From Corynebacterium sp. SCR221107 (lineage in GTDB: Bacteria; Actinomycetota; Actinomycetes; Mycobacteriales; Mycobacteriaceae), in assembly GCF_027886475.1 (NCBI RefSeq), contig NZ_CP115670.1, positions 2,480,001-2,544,000 on the forward strand: a DNA stretch of 64,000 nucleotides. The letters are read 5' to 3'. The notes beneath the pieces are model-generated. The model saw only the letters and a list, made by a program, of their open reading frames with translations. It ran no database searches and had not been told where the DNA came from. Both the position numbers and the translations under genes were made by a program. Positions 17,261-25,613 of the stretch are shown here, one piece after another (position 1 is the stretch's first letter; each line of letters begins with the position of its first letter).

Positions 17261-18997
17261 CTAAAGCTTAGGAATGTTGCGCAGGTTGGACTTGGCCATG
17301 TCGATCATGTGTCCGACGCCGCCGTCGAACACGGTGCGGGTGGCCGCCTTGGAAAAGCCCAGGAGCATGGCCATCGTGATGCTCGGCGGGATCGACAGCG
17401 CATTCGGATCTGTGATCACGTCGATGAGCACCGGACCGCGGTAGGCAAAGGCCTCCTCCAGCTGGGCCCGCGCAGCCTTCGGATCGGTGATCCTTACGTG
17501 CTTGATTCCAATGGCCTTGGCAATGCCCGCGAAGTCCACCTGATCATGGTCGGTCTCGTGCTCCGGCATGCCCTGGACCAGCATCTCCAGCTTGACCATG
17601 CCGAGCGAGGAGTTGTTAAAGACCACGATCTTGATGGGCAGCTCGTGCAGCTTGACCGTGAGCAGCTCGCCCATGAGCATGCCCAGCCCGCCATCGCCGG
17701 ACAGGCTCACCACCTGGCGGTTCGGCTGTGCAGCCTGCGCGCCGATGGCTTGAGGCAGGGCGTTGGCCATGGTGCCGTGACGGAAGGAGCCCAGCAGCTC
17801 ACGCTTGCCATTGGGGGTGACATAGCGGGCGGCCCACACATTGCTCATGCCGGTATCCACGGTAAACACGGCGTCGTCGGCGGCGATCTCGTCGACGATA
17901 TTGGCAATATACTCCGGGTGAATCGGCACGTGCTTGTCCACGTTGCTGGTGTAAGCATCGACAACATCGCGCAGCTTCTTGTGGTGCAGCTTGAGCATGT
18001 GATCGAGGAAGGTGCGGTCCTTTTTTTCCGCAACCCGGTCGATGATCGCATCAATGGTTGCGGCGACATCGCCGGTGACCGGGTGCTTGATGGTGGTACG
18101 CCGGCCAATATGGGAGCCGTCGATGTCGACCTGGGCGACATTGTCGCGCGGCAGGAAGTCGTTGTAGGGGAAGTCGGTGCCCAACAGGATGAGCAGGTCG
18201 GCCTCGTGGGTGGCATCGTAGCAGGCGCCGTAGCCCAAAAGCCCGCTCATGCCGACGTCGAAGGGGTTGTCGTACTGGATGTACATCTTGCCGCCGAGGG
18301 CGTGGCCAATCGGGGCTTTGATCTTTTCCGCCAGCGCGAGCACCTGCTCACGGGCATCCTTGGCGCCAGCGCCACAGAAAAGGGTGACGGTCTTGGCGGA
18401 ATTGATGGCCTCGATGAGGTCGGCGGCCTCTGCCGGATCGGGATGCAGTGCCGGACGCCCCGAGGAAATCTTCGAGGCAACAAAGGTATCCGGCTCGGCC
18501 TCCTGCATGGAAACATCACCGGGGATGACAAGCACGGACACACCCTTGCCGGCCATCGTGGACTGGATGGCGTGGTGGAGGATCACCTCGCCCTGGAAGG
18601 CGGAGTTGACCATCTCGCAGTAGCCGGAGCACTCGTTAAATAGCAGTTCCGGGTGGGTTTCCTGGAAATAGGAGGAGCCAATCTGGCGGGAGGGGATGTG
18701 GCTTGCGATGGCGAGCACCTTCGCGCCGTTGCGGTGGGCGTCGTAGAGGCCTTGCACAAAGTGGGTGTTTCCCGGGCCGCAGGATCCAGCGCACACGGCT
18801 AGCTCGCCGGTCACCAAGGACTCAGCCTCGGCGGCGAAGGCGGCCGCCTCCTCGTTGCGCACGTGGACCCATTCGATCGAGGATCGACGCACGGCATCGA
18901 CAATCGGGTTTAGACTATCGCCTACCAGGCCAAAGATCCGCTTCACCCCCTGCGCTTCGAGGGTGTCGACGAGTTGTTCCGCATACGTGCGTGCCAC
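17261..18997 (-). CDS. pqo: Pyruvate:quinone oxidoreductase (pyruvate dehydrogenase, acetate-forming)
   Basis: This peripheral membrane flavoenzyme oxidises pyruvate to acetate and CO2 and passes electrons to menaquinone, using ThDP and FAD. At 578 residues it matches family length. The activating Glu is in the VHVRNEEAAAFAAEAES region. FAD-binding sequence lies mid-protein. The ThDP motif starts GDGGLGMLMGELL and ends VVFNNSS. The amphipathic C-terminus of this family mediates lipid activation. The start GTG 18997 (ARTYAEQLVDTLEAQGVKR) with AAAGGC upstream fits the C. glutamicum protein; the frame continues upstream without homology. Divergent promoters for it and the next MFS gene share 18998-19250. 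Confidence 0.95.
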   Translation of the reverse strand: MARTYAEQLVDTLEAQGVKRIFGLVGDSLNPIVDAVRRSSIEWVHVRNEEAAAFAAEAESLVTGELAVCAGSCGPGNTHFVQGLYDAHRNGAKVLAIASHIPSRQIGSSYFQETHPELLFNECSGYCEMVNSAFQGEVILHHAIQSTMAGKGVSVLVIPGDVSMQEAEPDTFVASKISSGRPALHPDPAEAADLIEAINSAKTVTLFCGAGAKDAREQVLALAEKIKAPIGHALGGKMYIQYDNPFDVGMSGLLGYGACYDATHEADLLILLGTDFPYNDFLPRDNVAQVDIDGSHIGRRTTIKHPVTGDVAATIDAIIDRVAEKKDRTFLDHMLKLHHKKLRDVVDAYTSNVDKHVPIHPEYIANIVDEIAADDAVFTVDTGMSNVWAARYVTPNGKRELLGSFRHGTMANALPQAIGAQAAQPNRQVVSLSGDGGLGMLMGELLTVKLHELPIKIVVFNNSSLGMVKLEMLVQGMPEHETDHDQVDFAGIAKAIGIKHVRITDPKAARAQLEEAFAYRGPVLIDVITDPNALSIPPSITMAMLLGFSKAATRTVFDGGVGHMIDMAKSNLRNIPKL

Positions 18998-19048
18998 CGG
19001 TCTTGCCTTTCTTTGTCGTGTACTTCGTTGCTCATTAATTCGATTCTT

Positions 19049-19059
19049 GCTTGCCGACG
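19049..19059 (+). repeat. Dispersed motif GCTTKCCGACG, intergenic copy
   Basis: GCTTGCCGACG preceded by ATTCTT, in the region between pqo and the UMF1-type MFS gene. Confidence 0.7.
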
Positions 19060-19250
19060 ATGGGAGGCGGCGAGCCAAAAGAGTTACTTAACCGTTTCAG
19101 TAACCCCTTTGACCCCACTATGCGCCCGCAATTGTTGCTATTTCAACCTAAAATCTCAAGAACCTCACTGACCCCCACACTAAGTCATAGGTCACACTTT
19201 TTCCTCCGCTTGTGCTGCGCGCTGGCCGCAAAGGCCTTAAGTTGGTTCCC

Positions 19251-20597
19251 ATGAACGAGACAGGACTTGCCCACCGCCAGCAGCATCCCGCACCGGCACC
19301 AACCAGTTCCCCCGGCATCCGCACCGATCGAGCCACCATCGTCTCGTGGGGCCTGTGGGATATGGGTTCCGCTGCTTTCAACGCGGTGCTGGTCACCTTC
19401 GTCTTCTCCGTCTACCTCACCGACTCGGTGGGGCTGAACATCCACACCAGCGCCCCTCCCTCCACGTGGTACTCACTCGCCATCGCGCTTTCCGGCGTTG
19501 CCATCGCCGTGGTCGCGCCGGTCATGGGGCAACGCGCCGATGCCCGCGGGCAACGCCGCCGCAGCGTGCGGGTCTGGACGCTGGCAACCTTCGCGCTCAT
19601 GATGGCGTTGTTTTTCATCCGAAACGATGGCCCCGGGTATTTCTGGGCGGGCATCACGATCATGGCGATCGCCTCGGTCACCTTCGCCATGTCCGAGGTT
19701 TCCTACTACGCGATGATCAACCAGGTCTCCACGAGGGACAACGTCGGCCAGGTCTCCGGCTTTGGCTGGTCGCTTGGTTATTTCGGGGGCATCATCTTGC
19801 TGCTGCTGTGCTACGTGGGCTTCATCTCCGGCTCTGCGGGCGGTCAGGCCGGACTGCTGGGTATCTCCACCGACGGTGGGCTCAACATCCGCCTTGTTGT
19901 CGTCATCGCAGCCTTGTGGTTTTTGTTCCTTGGTCTTCCCGTGATGTTCAAGGTCCCGGAGATCCCCGCTAACCCAGCGATGGAAACTGGGGGCTTGAAA
20001 AGCTCCTACAAGTACCTTTTTGCCACCTTGAAGCACCTGTGGGTGGCCGACCGCAACACTTTATGGTTCCTGCTGGCCTCGGCCGTCTTCCGCGATGGGC
20101 TCGCGGGGGTGTTTACCTTCGGCGCCATCCTCGCGGTGTCCGTCTACGGTTTCGCCGCCGACCAGGTCCTCTTGTTTGGTGTTGCCGCCAACGTCATCAG
20201 TGCTATCGGCGCCTTGGCCTGTGGCCGCTTCGACGACAAGTATGGCCCCAAGCCGGTAATCGCGGTCTCTCTTGCCTGCATGCTCATCGTCTCTGCGGTG
20301 CTCTACGTCGTCTCCGGCCCCACAATGTTTTGGATCTTCGGGCTAGCTCTGTGCCTTTTCGTTGGCCCCGCCCAGTCCGCCTCCCGCACCTTCTTGTCGC
20401 GCCTAGCTTCCGGCGGCAACGAGGGCCAGCTCTTTGGGCTTTATGCCACCACCGGCCGCGCCGTAAGCCCCCTGGCACCGGCTTTGTTTTCCCTGTTTAC
20501 GGGCATCACCGGCCAGGATCGCACCGGCATCCTCGCCATCGGGCTCATTCTTGTCGCCGGTCTGGTCATGATGATCCCGGTCAAGCAGCCCCGTTAA
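19251..20597 (+). CDS. MFS transporter, UMF1/Atg22-like
   Basis: This polytopic membrane protein of 448 residues has 11-12 predicted helices. It opens with a hydrophilic ~30-residue tail, then SWGLWDMGSAAFNAVLVTFV. The WxxxDxxxSAF-type TM1 is characteristic of the UMF1 (Atg22-like) group. The loop motif GQRADARGQRRRSV replaces motif A, and YAMINQVSTRDNVGQVSGFG matches the group's central block. Substrates in bacteria are unknown; Atg22 in yeast exports amino acids. The start ATG 19251 is chosen over an upstream in-frame start for its hydrophilic N-terminus and spacing. No co-transcribed neighbour is apparent. Confidence 0.85.
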   Translation: MNETGLAHRQQHPAPAPTSSPGIRTDRATIVSWGLWDMGSAAFNAVLVTFVFSVYLTDSVGLNIHTSAPPSTWYSLAIALSGVAIAVVAPVMGQRADARGQRRRSVRVWTLATFALMMALFFIRNDGPGYFWAGITIMAIASVTFAMSEVSYYAMINQVSTRDNVGQVSGFGWSLGYFGGIILLLLCYVGFISGSAGGQAGLLGISTDGGLNIRLVVVIAALWFLFLGLPVMFKVPEIPANPAMETGGLKSSYKYLFATLKHLWVADRNTLWFLLASAVFRDGLAGVFTFGAILAVSVYGFAADQVLLFGVAANVISAIGALACGRFDDKYGPKPVIAVSLACMLIVSAVLYVVSGPTMFWIFGLALCLFVGPAQSASRTFLSRLASGGNEGQLFGLYATTGRAVSPLAPALFSLFTGITGQDRTGILAIGLILVAGLVMMIPVKQPR

Positions 20598-20734
20598 GGC
20601 AACACCTGCGCTATTATCGCGGATAACTTCTTGAGCTCATCCAATAAATTCGCTGGGTGTAGCGCTGTGCACTGAGCACAAGGCGCTGCGCTCAGTGACC
20701 AGCACACAATGAGAACAACGAACACGGAGGCACC

Positions 20735-21229
20735 ATGCACAATGGCACCTTGGCACGGATCCTGCGCGTCCAAGATGCCGGGGCTTACCTGGCTGAGGGC
20801 TGCTCCAACCCGGTCACAGCGTGGAAGTTGCAGCAGCTTGTGTACTTTGCCCAGGGGTTCGCCTTCGCGCTCACCGATCGGCCGATCGTCAATACCACCT
20901 TCCAGGCATGGTCGCGGGGGCCGGCCAGCGCCGATCTGTATCTAAGCTTGGACGAGCAGACCATCGTAGACACTGTCGACGGCGGAATTCCCTCACGCAT
21001 CGACGGCAATAACAAGGTCATTCTCGACTCCATCATCACCACCTTCGACAGCTTTAGCGAGGACAAGATCACCCACATGGTCACCAAGCCCGGAACCCCC
21101 TGGGATCAGGTGCGCTCCCATCACGGGCTTACCCTCGGTGCCGACAGCAACGTAGAAATCCCCGAAGACATCATCTCCGACTACTTCCACGCGATACTCA
21201 GCCTGACCGACACCCCACCTACCCCATGA
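20735..21229 (+). CDS. Panacea (DUF4065/SocA-like) domain protein
   Basis: The 164-residue cytosolic protein has the DUF4065 core: TAWKLQQLVYFAQGFAFALT (the KLQKLLYYxxG-like helix), then FQAWSRGPASADLY (the family's F.AW..GPV...Y motif). A helical C-terminal part follows. These domains occur as antitoxins of varied toxin-antitoxin pairs (Panacea), as proteolysis adaptors (SocA) and in phage islands. Here no partner toxin is visible on either side: upstream is an MFS gene, downstream a tRNA. It is therefore either an orphan or a stand-alone adaptor. Start ATG 20735 has GGAGG upstream. Confidence 0.85.
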   Translation: MHNGTLARILRVQDAGAYLAEGCSNPVTAWKLQQLVYFAQGFAFALTDRPIVNTTFQAWSRGPASADLYLSLDEQTIVDTVDGGIPSRIDGNNKVILDSIITTFDSFSEDKITHMVTKPGTPWDQVRSHHGLTLGADSNVEIPEDIISDYFHAILSLTDTPPTP

Positions 21230-21357
21230 GCATGCCTTGGGGCAGCAGAATCTTGCTTTGTCCACCTAGAGCACGCTACTGCACGGTGCCTAGAAGAACT
21301 TTTTTCGGTGTGACCTGCGGTCTATTTTTTAGTGATTTTTTAGTGACTTAGCACTAC

Positions 21358-21384
21358 AGGCCACAACCGGTTGGGCTGTGGCCT
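21358..21384 (-). terminator. Hairpin downstream of tRNA-Thr
   Basis: The stem AGGCCACA / TGTGGCCT (21358-21365 with 21377-21384) lies just beyond the 3' end of the tRNA on the minus strand. AT-rich sequence with T-runs follows further on. It is the probable tRNA terminator. Confidence 0.55.
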
Positions 21385-21391
21385 GCATGTT

Positions 21392-21467
21392 TGGAGCTGA
21401 AGATGGGACTTGAACCCACAACCTACGGTTTACAAGACCGTTGCGCTACCAATTGCGCCACTCCAGC
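21392..21467 (-). tRNA. tRNA-Thr (anticodon TGT)
   Basis: The 76-nt cloverleaf on the minus strand has acceptor stem GCTGGAG / CTTCAGC with one G-U pair, discriminator T and an encoded CCA. The anticodon stem ACGGT/ACCGT holds loop CTTGTAA, giving anticodon UGU for Thr. The T-arm contains GTTCAAGTC. No integrated element was recognised at its 3' end. Confidence 0.95.
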
Positions 21468-21634
21468 ACTGTCACGGCGAAACTGGCCATAAGTGAAACC
21501 CACCACGGGGCGATGAATCCAACCTTCGCTTTGACTGCCCACTGATAATAGCCTAAAGGCGCAGCCGATTCCAAGGAACGGGTACACGCGGCGTTGTTGG
21601 TAGTTTGGTGGCAGGTTAATGTGGGCGCGGTGAA

Positions 21635-21645
21635 CGTCGGAAAGC
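21635..21645 (-). repeat. Dispersed motif GCTTKCCGACG, intergenic copy
   Basis: Minus strand TTGCTTTCCGACG then TTCACCGCG, between tRNA-Thr and thrE. Confidence 0.7.
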
Positions 21646-21750
21646 AACGACCGTACCGCCTGCCATAAGCGATCGAGGTGTGGAAGCCTAGGCCGCGATT
21701 CATCACGCCCATCTTGTCATTGCCCCATTAAAGCGGAAGGAAGCAACCGA

Positions 21751-23160
21751 ATGACTTTAGGCACAAGGATGCGCAGCTTCCTCCAGCGCGCAGGGCGGGT
21801 GGCCACCATCGATGCCGTCGGTGCAGCGCCGCCGCCGTCGCCGCTGGCACCGGTGGATCTCACCGATACCACACAGGTCGCCGCCGTCATGGACGTCGCC
21901 GCGCGGATCGGCGACATTTTGTTGTCCTCGGGCACCTCCAACAAGGACGCCAGCGCGCAGATCCATGCGGTCACCGCCGCCTACGGCCTGGTGTATTGCC
22001 ACGTGGACATCACCCTCAACACGATCACGGTCTTTACCAACATCGGTGTCGACGATCAGCTAACTCCGGTGAGCGTGTTCCGCGTGGTGGGCAAGATGAC
22101 CACGGACTTCTCCAAACTCAGCGCGGTTGACCGGCTCATTCGCTCCATTCAGGCGGGCGCCACCCCGCCGGAGGTGGCAACGAAGATCCTCGACGAGCTC
22201 TACGCAACACCGGCAACCTATGGTTTTAGGACCTCCCTCGTGGGCTGGGGTGGCATGGGTGCCTCAGTGGCGGTGCTTTTGGGCGGTAGCTGGCTGCAGG
22301 CGGTGATCTCCTGCTTGGTCTCCGTGCTGATCATCGCCGGTTCAGCCTGGTTGGCTAAGCATTCGCTGCCGCTGTTTTTCCAGAATGTTTATGGCGGTTT
22401 CGTCGCCACCCTGCCGGCCGCGGCGGCCTACTTTATTGCCACCAGCCAGGGGCTTTCGGTGGTCCCCAGCCAGATCGTCGCCTCGGGAATCGTGGTGATG
22501 CTGGCCGGTTTGACGATGGTGCAATCGCTGCAGGACGGCATCACGGGTGCGCCGGTGACGGCATCCGCGCGGTTTTTCGAGACCTTGCTGCTTACCGGCG
22601 CCATCGTCGGCGGCGTGGGCCTTGGAATCCAGGTCGCCCAGTTGATGGGGATTTCCTTACCGCCGTTGGAGTCGGCGGCCGCGCCCAACTACGCCTCCGC
22701 GCTGGCCAAGGCGTTGGCCGGTGCCTTTGCCTCGGCTTCCTTCGCCCTGGCGTGCTACGCGGAGATCGGCTCGGTGTTCATCTCTGGACTTACCGCGCTT
22801 GCCGGTTCGTTGTTGTATTACTTCGTGCTCATCCCCTCCGGCCTGGGTGTGGTGACCTCCACCGCCATTGCCGCAACCGTCATCGGACTCGCCGGTGGCC
22901 TGCTCGCGCGCCGGTTCCTCATCCCGCCACTGATCACGGCCATCGCGGGCATTACCCCCATGCTGCCCGGCTTGTCGATCTACCGGGGCATGTATGCCGC
23001 CCTCAACGAGCAGATGCTCGCCGGCTTTACCAACCTCGCCATCGCGCTTTCGCTATGTTCCGCGCTGGCCGCCGGGGTGGTGCTCGGCGAATGGATCGCT
23101 CGTAGGTTGCGCCGTCCGCCGCGCCTGCGGTTGTATCCCCGCGGCAGCCTGAGCCGATAG
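21751..23160 (+). CDS. thrE: Threonine/serine exporter ThrE
   Basis: This inner-membrane exporter of threonine and serine has 469 residues. The N-terminal ThrE domain (about 45-290) contains LLSSGTSNKDASAQIHAV and the proposed catalytic-like block YCHVDITLNTITVF. About ten membrane helices follow, including the C-terminal ThrE_2 part (PLITAIAGITPMLPGLSIYR). The C-terminus is Arg-rich. Position next to the otsA/otsB operon and order agree with C. glutamicum thrE. A second family member lies at 42782-44098 in this window. Start ATG 21751 gives MTLGTRMRSFLQRAGR, a probable amphipathic N-terminal helix. Confidence 0.95.
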   Translation: MTLGTRMRSFLQRAGRVATIDAVGAAPPPSPLAPVDLTDTTQVAAVMDVAARIGDILLSSGTSNKDASAQIHAVTAAYGLVYCHVDITLNTITVFTNIGVDDQLTPVSVFRVVGKMTTDFSKLSAVDRLIRSIQAGATPPEVATKILDELYATPATYGFRTSLVGWGGMGASVAVLLGGSWLQAVISCLVSVLIIAGSAWLAKHSLPLFFQNVYGGFVATLPAAAAYFIATSQGLSVVPSQIVASGIVVMLAGLTMVQSLQDGITGAPVTASARFFETLLLTGAIVGGVGLGIQVAQLMGISLPPLESAAAPNYASALAKALAGAFASASFALACYAEIGSVFISGLTALAGSLLYYFVLIPSGLGVVTSTAIAATVIGLAGGLLARRFLIPPLITAIAGITPMLPGLSIYRGMYAALNEQMLAGFTNLAIALSLCSALAAGVVLGEWIARRLRRPPRLRLYPRGSLSR

Positions 23161-23168
23161 TCGCTATT

Positions 23169-23179
23169 GCTTTCCGACG
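23169..23179 (+). repeat. Dispersed motif GCTTKCCGACG, intergenic copy
   Basis: TTGCTTTCCGACG then TCCACCGCG, directly after the thrE stop. Confidence 0.7.
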
Positions 23180-23230
23180 TCCACCGCGTGGCTTCCCCCG
23201 CCGGTTGCCTCCGCGTTTGAGCCGATGGGC

Positions 23231-23236
23231 TACAAT
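23231..23236 (+). promoter_or_regulatory. Candidate -10 of the trehalose operon promoter
   Basis: TACAAT at 23231-23236 (in GGGCTACAATATTTTG) precedes the TTG start at 23279 by 43 bases. No strong -35 is visible, so only the -10 is called. Confidence 0.45.
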
Positions 23237-23278
23237 ATTTTGTCAAGACTTGTCTTACTTTCATAAACAGGAGGACCC

Positions 23279-23620
23279 TTGCCACCCAAGGTCACTGACA
23301 CCCGCACCACCTCAGCCGACGCGCTGCACGCCGTCGAGGCCGAGACCGCAGCCGCCGCGCGCCGCATTGTTGCTACCTACGCGGAGGATTTCTTTGACGG
23401 GGTCACCCTCATGTGCATGCTCGGCGTAGAGCCAGAGGGCCTCAACTACCGCCAGCTCGCCGCTCAGCACGAGGAGGCCACCGCCCCGAAGAAGGCCACA
23501 AAGAAGGCCTCCAAGAAGGCGGCGAAGAAGGCCACCAAGAAGGCTACGAAGAAGACCACCAAGAAGGCGGCTAAGAAGACAACAAAGAAGGCCGCCAAGA
23601 AGACAACGAAGAAGGCCTAA
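23279..23620 (+). CDS. Basic protein with histone-H1-like lysine-rich tail
   Basis: The protein has 113 residues with two parts. Residues 1-65 form a small globular or helical domain containing FFDGVTLMCMLGVEPEGLNY. From about residue 70 to the end there is a tandem tail of KKAT/KKAA/KKTT tetrads without a single acidic residue. Such tails bind DNA, RNA or polyphosphate non-specifically, as in HupB or eukaryotic H1; nucleoid binding is an inference. It starts at TTG 23279 with AGGAGG 5 bases upstream. Only 5 bases separate it from otsA, so it is the first gene of the trehalose operon. An equivalent small gene sits before otsA in C. glutamicum as I recall. Confidence 0.8.
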   Translation: MPPKVTDTRTTSADALHAVEAETAAAARRIVATYAEDFFDGVTLMCMLGVEPEGLNYRQLAAQHEEATAPKKATKKASKKAAKKATKKATKKTTKKAAKKTTKKAAKKTTKKA

Positions 23621-23625
23621 AGATC

Positions 23626-25107
23626 ATGAGCGGTGACAACACATTCGTAGTGGTAGCTAACCGGCTGCCTGTAGATATCAACGTCGCCGTTGATGGCACC
23701 AGTACTTTCAGCCCTTCGCCGGGCGGCCTCGTCGCAGCGCTCAGTCCAGTGCTCGAGCGCCATCAGGGCTGTTGGGTGGGCTGGCCGGGCACCACCGATG
23801 AGGTGCCCGATCCTTTCCACACCGACGGCGGGGTGCTCCTGCACCCAGTCGCTTTGAGCGCCCACGACTACGAGTCCTTCTACGAGGGCTTTTCCAATGC
23901 CACCCTGTGGCCGTTATATCACGACCTCATCGTCCCGCCGATCTACGATCGCAGCTGGTGGGTGGGCTACCGCGAGGTCAACCTCAAGTTCGCCCACGAG
24001 GTCGCCGAGGTCGCCGCCGAGGGAGCGATCGTTTGGGTGCAGGACTACCAGCTGCAGTTGGTTCCCGGCATTCTCCGCCAGATCCGTCCGGATCTGACCA
24101 TCGGGTTCTTCCTGCACATTCCATTTCCCTCCCCGGATCTTTTCCGCCAGCTTCCGTGGCGCGAGGAAATCGTCCGCGGCCTACTCGGCGCCGACCTGGT
24201 CGGTTTCCACCTGCCGTCGTCTGCCGCCAATTTTCTGGAGCTTACCCGGGAGGTGGCAGGCGGGGTTGGCTCGCATACCGGCCAGCCGGACGAGCTCGAG
24301 GTTTCCGGCCAGCCAAGCGTCCGCGAGATCACTGCACACATCACCGCAAGCGACAAGCGCGAGGTGGGAGTGGGCAGCTTCCCCATCTCCATTGACGTCG
24401 ATGAGGTTTTCCGTCTAGCCCCCACCAAGGAAGAGGTCGCCGCCGTGCGCGCCGACCTCGGCGATCCCGCAACGCTTATCCTGGGCGTGGATCGCCTCGA
24501 CTACACCAAGGGCATCCTGCAGCGCCTGTTGGCCTTCGAGGAATTGCTCGAGCAAGAGGTGCTCGACCCCGAAGAGACCGTGCTCCTGCAGATCGCCACG
24601 CCTTCGCGCGAGCGCATCGATCACTACAAGCGCACCCGCTCCCGCGTGGAGGAGGCCGTGGGGCGTATCAACGGCCGCTTCGGGCGCATCGGCAAGCCGG
24701 TTGTCTTCTACCAGCACCAGTCGGTGTCGAAGAAGGAGCTCATCAAGCTCTACACCGCGGCCGATATTATGCTGGTGACCCCGTTCAAGGATGGCATGAA
24801 TCTCGTGGCCAAGGAGTACGTGGCCTGCCACGGCGACGGCACTGGCGCGCTCGTGCTCTCGGAATTCGCTGGTGCTGCCTTAGAGCTTTCCGATGCCTTC
24901 TTGTGCAACCCCTTTGACATGGAGTCGATCAAACGCCAGCTCAGCAACGCCGTCTCCATGCTGCGAAATGACGAGGCCACCGCTGCCCGCCGCATGCGCG
25001 CCATGCATCAGCAGGTCATCGACCACGACGTGAACCTCTGGGCCAGCTCTTTCCTCGAGTCACTTGCCACGATCCACCGCAACACCCGCGACAGCGGTGA
25101 TGCGTGA
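23626..25107 (+). CDS. otsA: Trehalose-6-phosphate synthase
   Basis: This GT20 glycosyltransferase of 493 residues joins a UDP- or ADP-glucose glucosyl unit to glucose-6-phosphate. The N-loop is VVANRLPVDINV followed by SPGGLVAAL. YQLQLVPGILRQ and GFFLHIPFPSPDLFRQLPWR form the acceptor side. The C-terminal nucleotide-sugar site shows LGVDRLDYTKGI and VTPFKDGMNLVAKEY. Trehalose is both compatible solute and the carrier for mycolates in Corynebacterium. It is the second gene of a four-gene operon with the lipoprotein and otsB; the stop overlaps the next start (TGATG). Confidence 0.96.
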   Translation: MSGDNTFVVVANRLPVDINVAVDGTSTFSPSPGGLVAALSPVLERHQGCWVGWPGTTDEVPDPFHTDGGVLLHPVALSAHDYESFYEGFSNATLWPLYHDLIVPPIYDRSWWVGYREVNLKFAHEVAEVAAEGAIVWVQDYQLQLVPGILRQIRPDLTIGFFLHIPFPSPDLFRQLPWREEIVRGLLGADLVGFHLPSSAANFLELTREVAGGVGSHTGQPDELEVSGQPSVREITAHITASDKREVGVGSFPISIDVDEVFRLAPTKEEVAAVRADLGDPATLILGVDRLDYTKGILQRLLAFEELLEQEVLDPEETVLLQIATPSRERIDHYKRTRSRVEEAVGRINGRFGRIGKPVVFYQHQSVSKKELIKLYTAADIMLVTPFKDGMNLVAKEYVACHGDGTGALVLSEFAGAALELSDAFLCNPFDMESIKRQLSNAVSMLRNDEATAARRMRAMHQQVIDHDVNLWASSFLESLATIHRNTRDSGDA

Positions 25108-25601
25108 TGCGGGCACTGGCCACCCGAGTTGGCCTCGCCCTTATTGCTGCTACCTGTCTTGCCCCCCTTGCTGCCTGCGCCGATGATTCCACCGCCGTCG
25201 CCGATGCCACCTGGCAGGTCACAGATGTCTACACCACCCCCGGCACCCCGAGCGCGGTGGATGATTCCGTCGCCGGCGCAGTGGAGCTGGGATTCGGCGG
25301 AAAGTCGGTGACCGGGTTTAGCGGCTGCTCCCCTCTTGCGGGCATGGTCGCCTTCACGGATGAGTCGGGCGCTGCCGCAGCACCGGAGGATGCCACCCAC
25401 GCCACGTTTAGCCAGATGCAGTTTCGCCCCATCGACGAGTCCCAGTGCACGGGGCGGGTGCGCTATATCCATGACGCGCTGGTGGACCTGCTCTACGACG
25501 GCACCTTCAGCATTCGCCATGAAGGCTCCGGGGAGATGATCTTACAGGAAGATAAAGGCGATGCCGATCCGCGCGCCATTCGGCTTGTCTCGGTGGGCTA
25601 G
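25107..25601 (+). CDS. META/HslJ-like lipoprotein within the ots operon
   Basis: The 164-residue protein has a lipoprotein signal peptide, MRALATRVGLALIAATC, and lipobox LAAC (Cys near residue 24). The mature part begins TWQVTDVY and contains a GFSGCSPLAGMVAF segment and a late QCTGRVRY. This matches the W..T...G..GCN...G..F...C pattern of META/HslJ domains. Such proteins are linked to membrane stress or autotransporter folding in other bacteria; the role here is unknown. Translational coupling to otsA (overlapping TGATG) and a 12-base gap to otsB place it firmly in the trehalose operon, suggesting a cell-envelope function tied to trehalose. Confidence 0.82.
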   Translation: MRALATRVGLALIAATCLAPLAACADDSTAVADATWQVTDVYTTPGTPSAVDDSVAGAVELGFGGKSVTGFSGCSPLAGMVAFTDESGAAAAPEDATHATFSQMQFRPIDESQCTGRVRYIHDALVDLLYDGTFSIRHEGSGEMILQEDKGDADPRAIRLVSVG

Positions 25602-25613
25602 AATTTAATAACC

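Noticed and set aside
17108..18643. 511-codon plus-strand open frame
   Set aside because: It is antisense to pqo.
23490..23617. Tandem AAG AAG GCC ACC repeats considered as a CRISPR-like or satellite array
   Set aside because: The period is 12 bases in frame with a coding sequence, giving the KKAT protein tail. There are no spacers.
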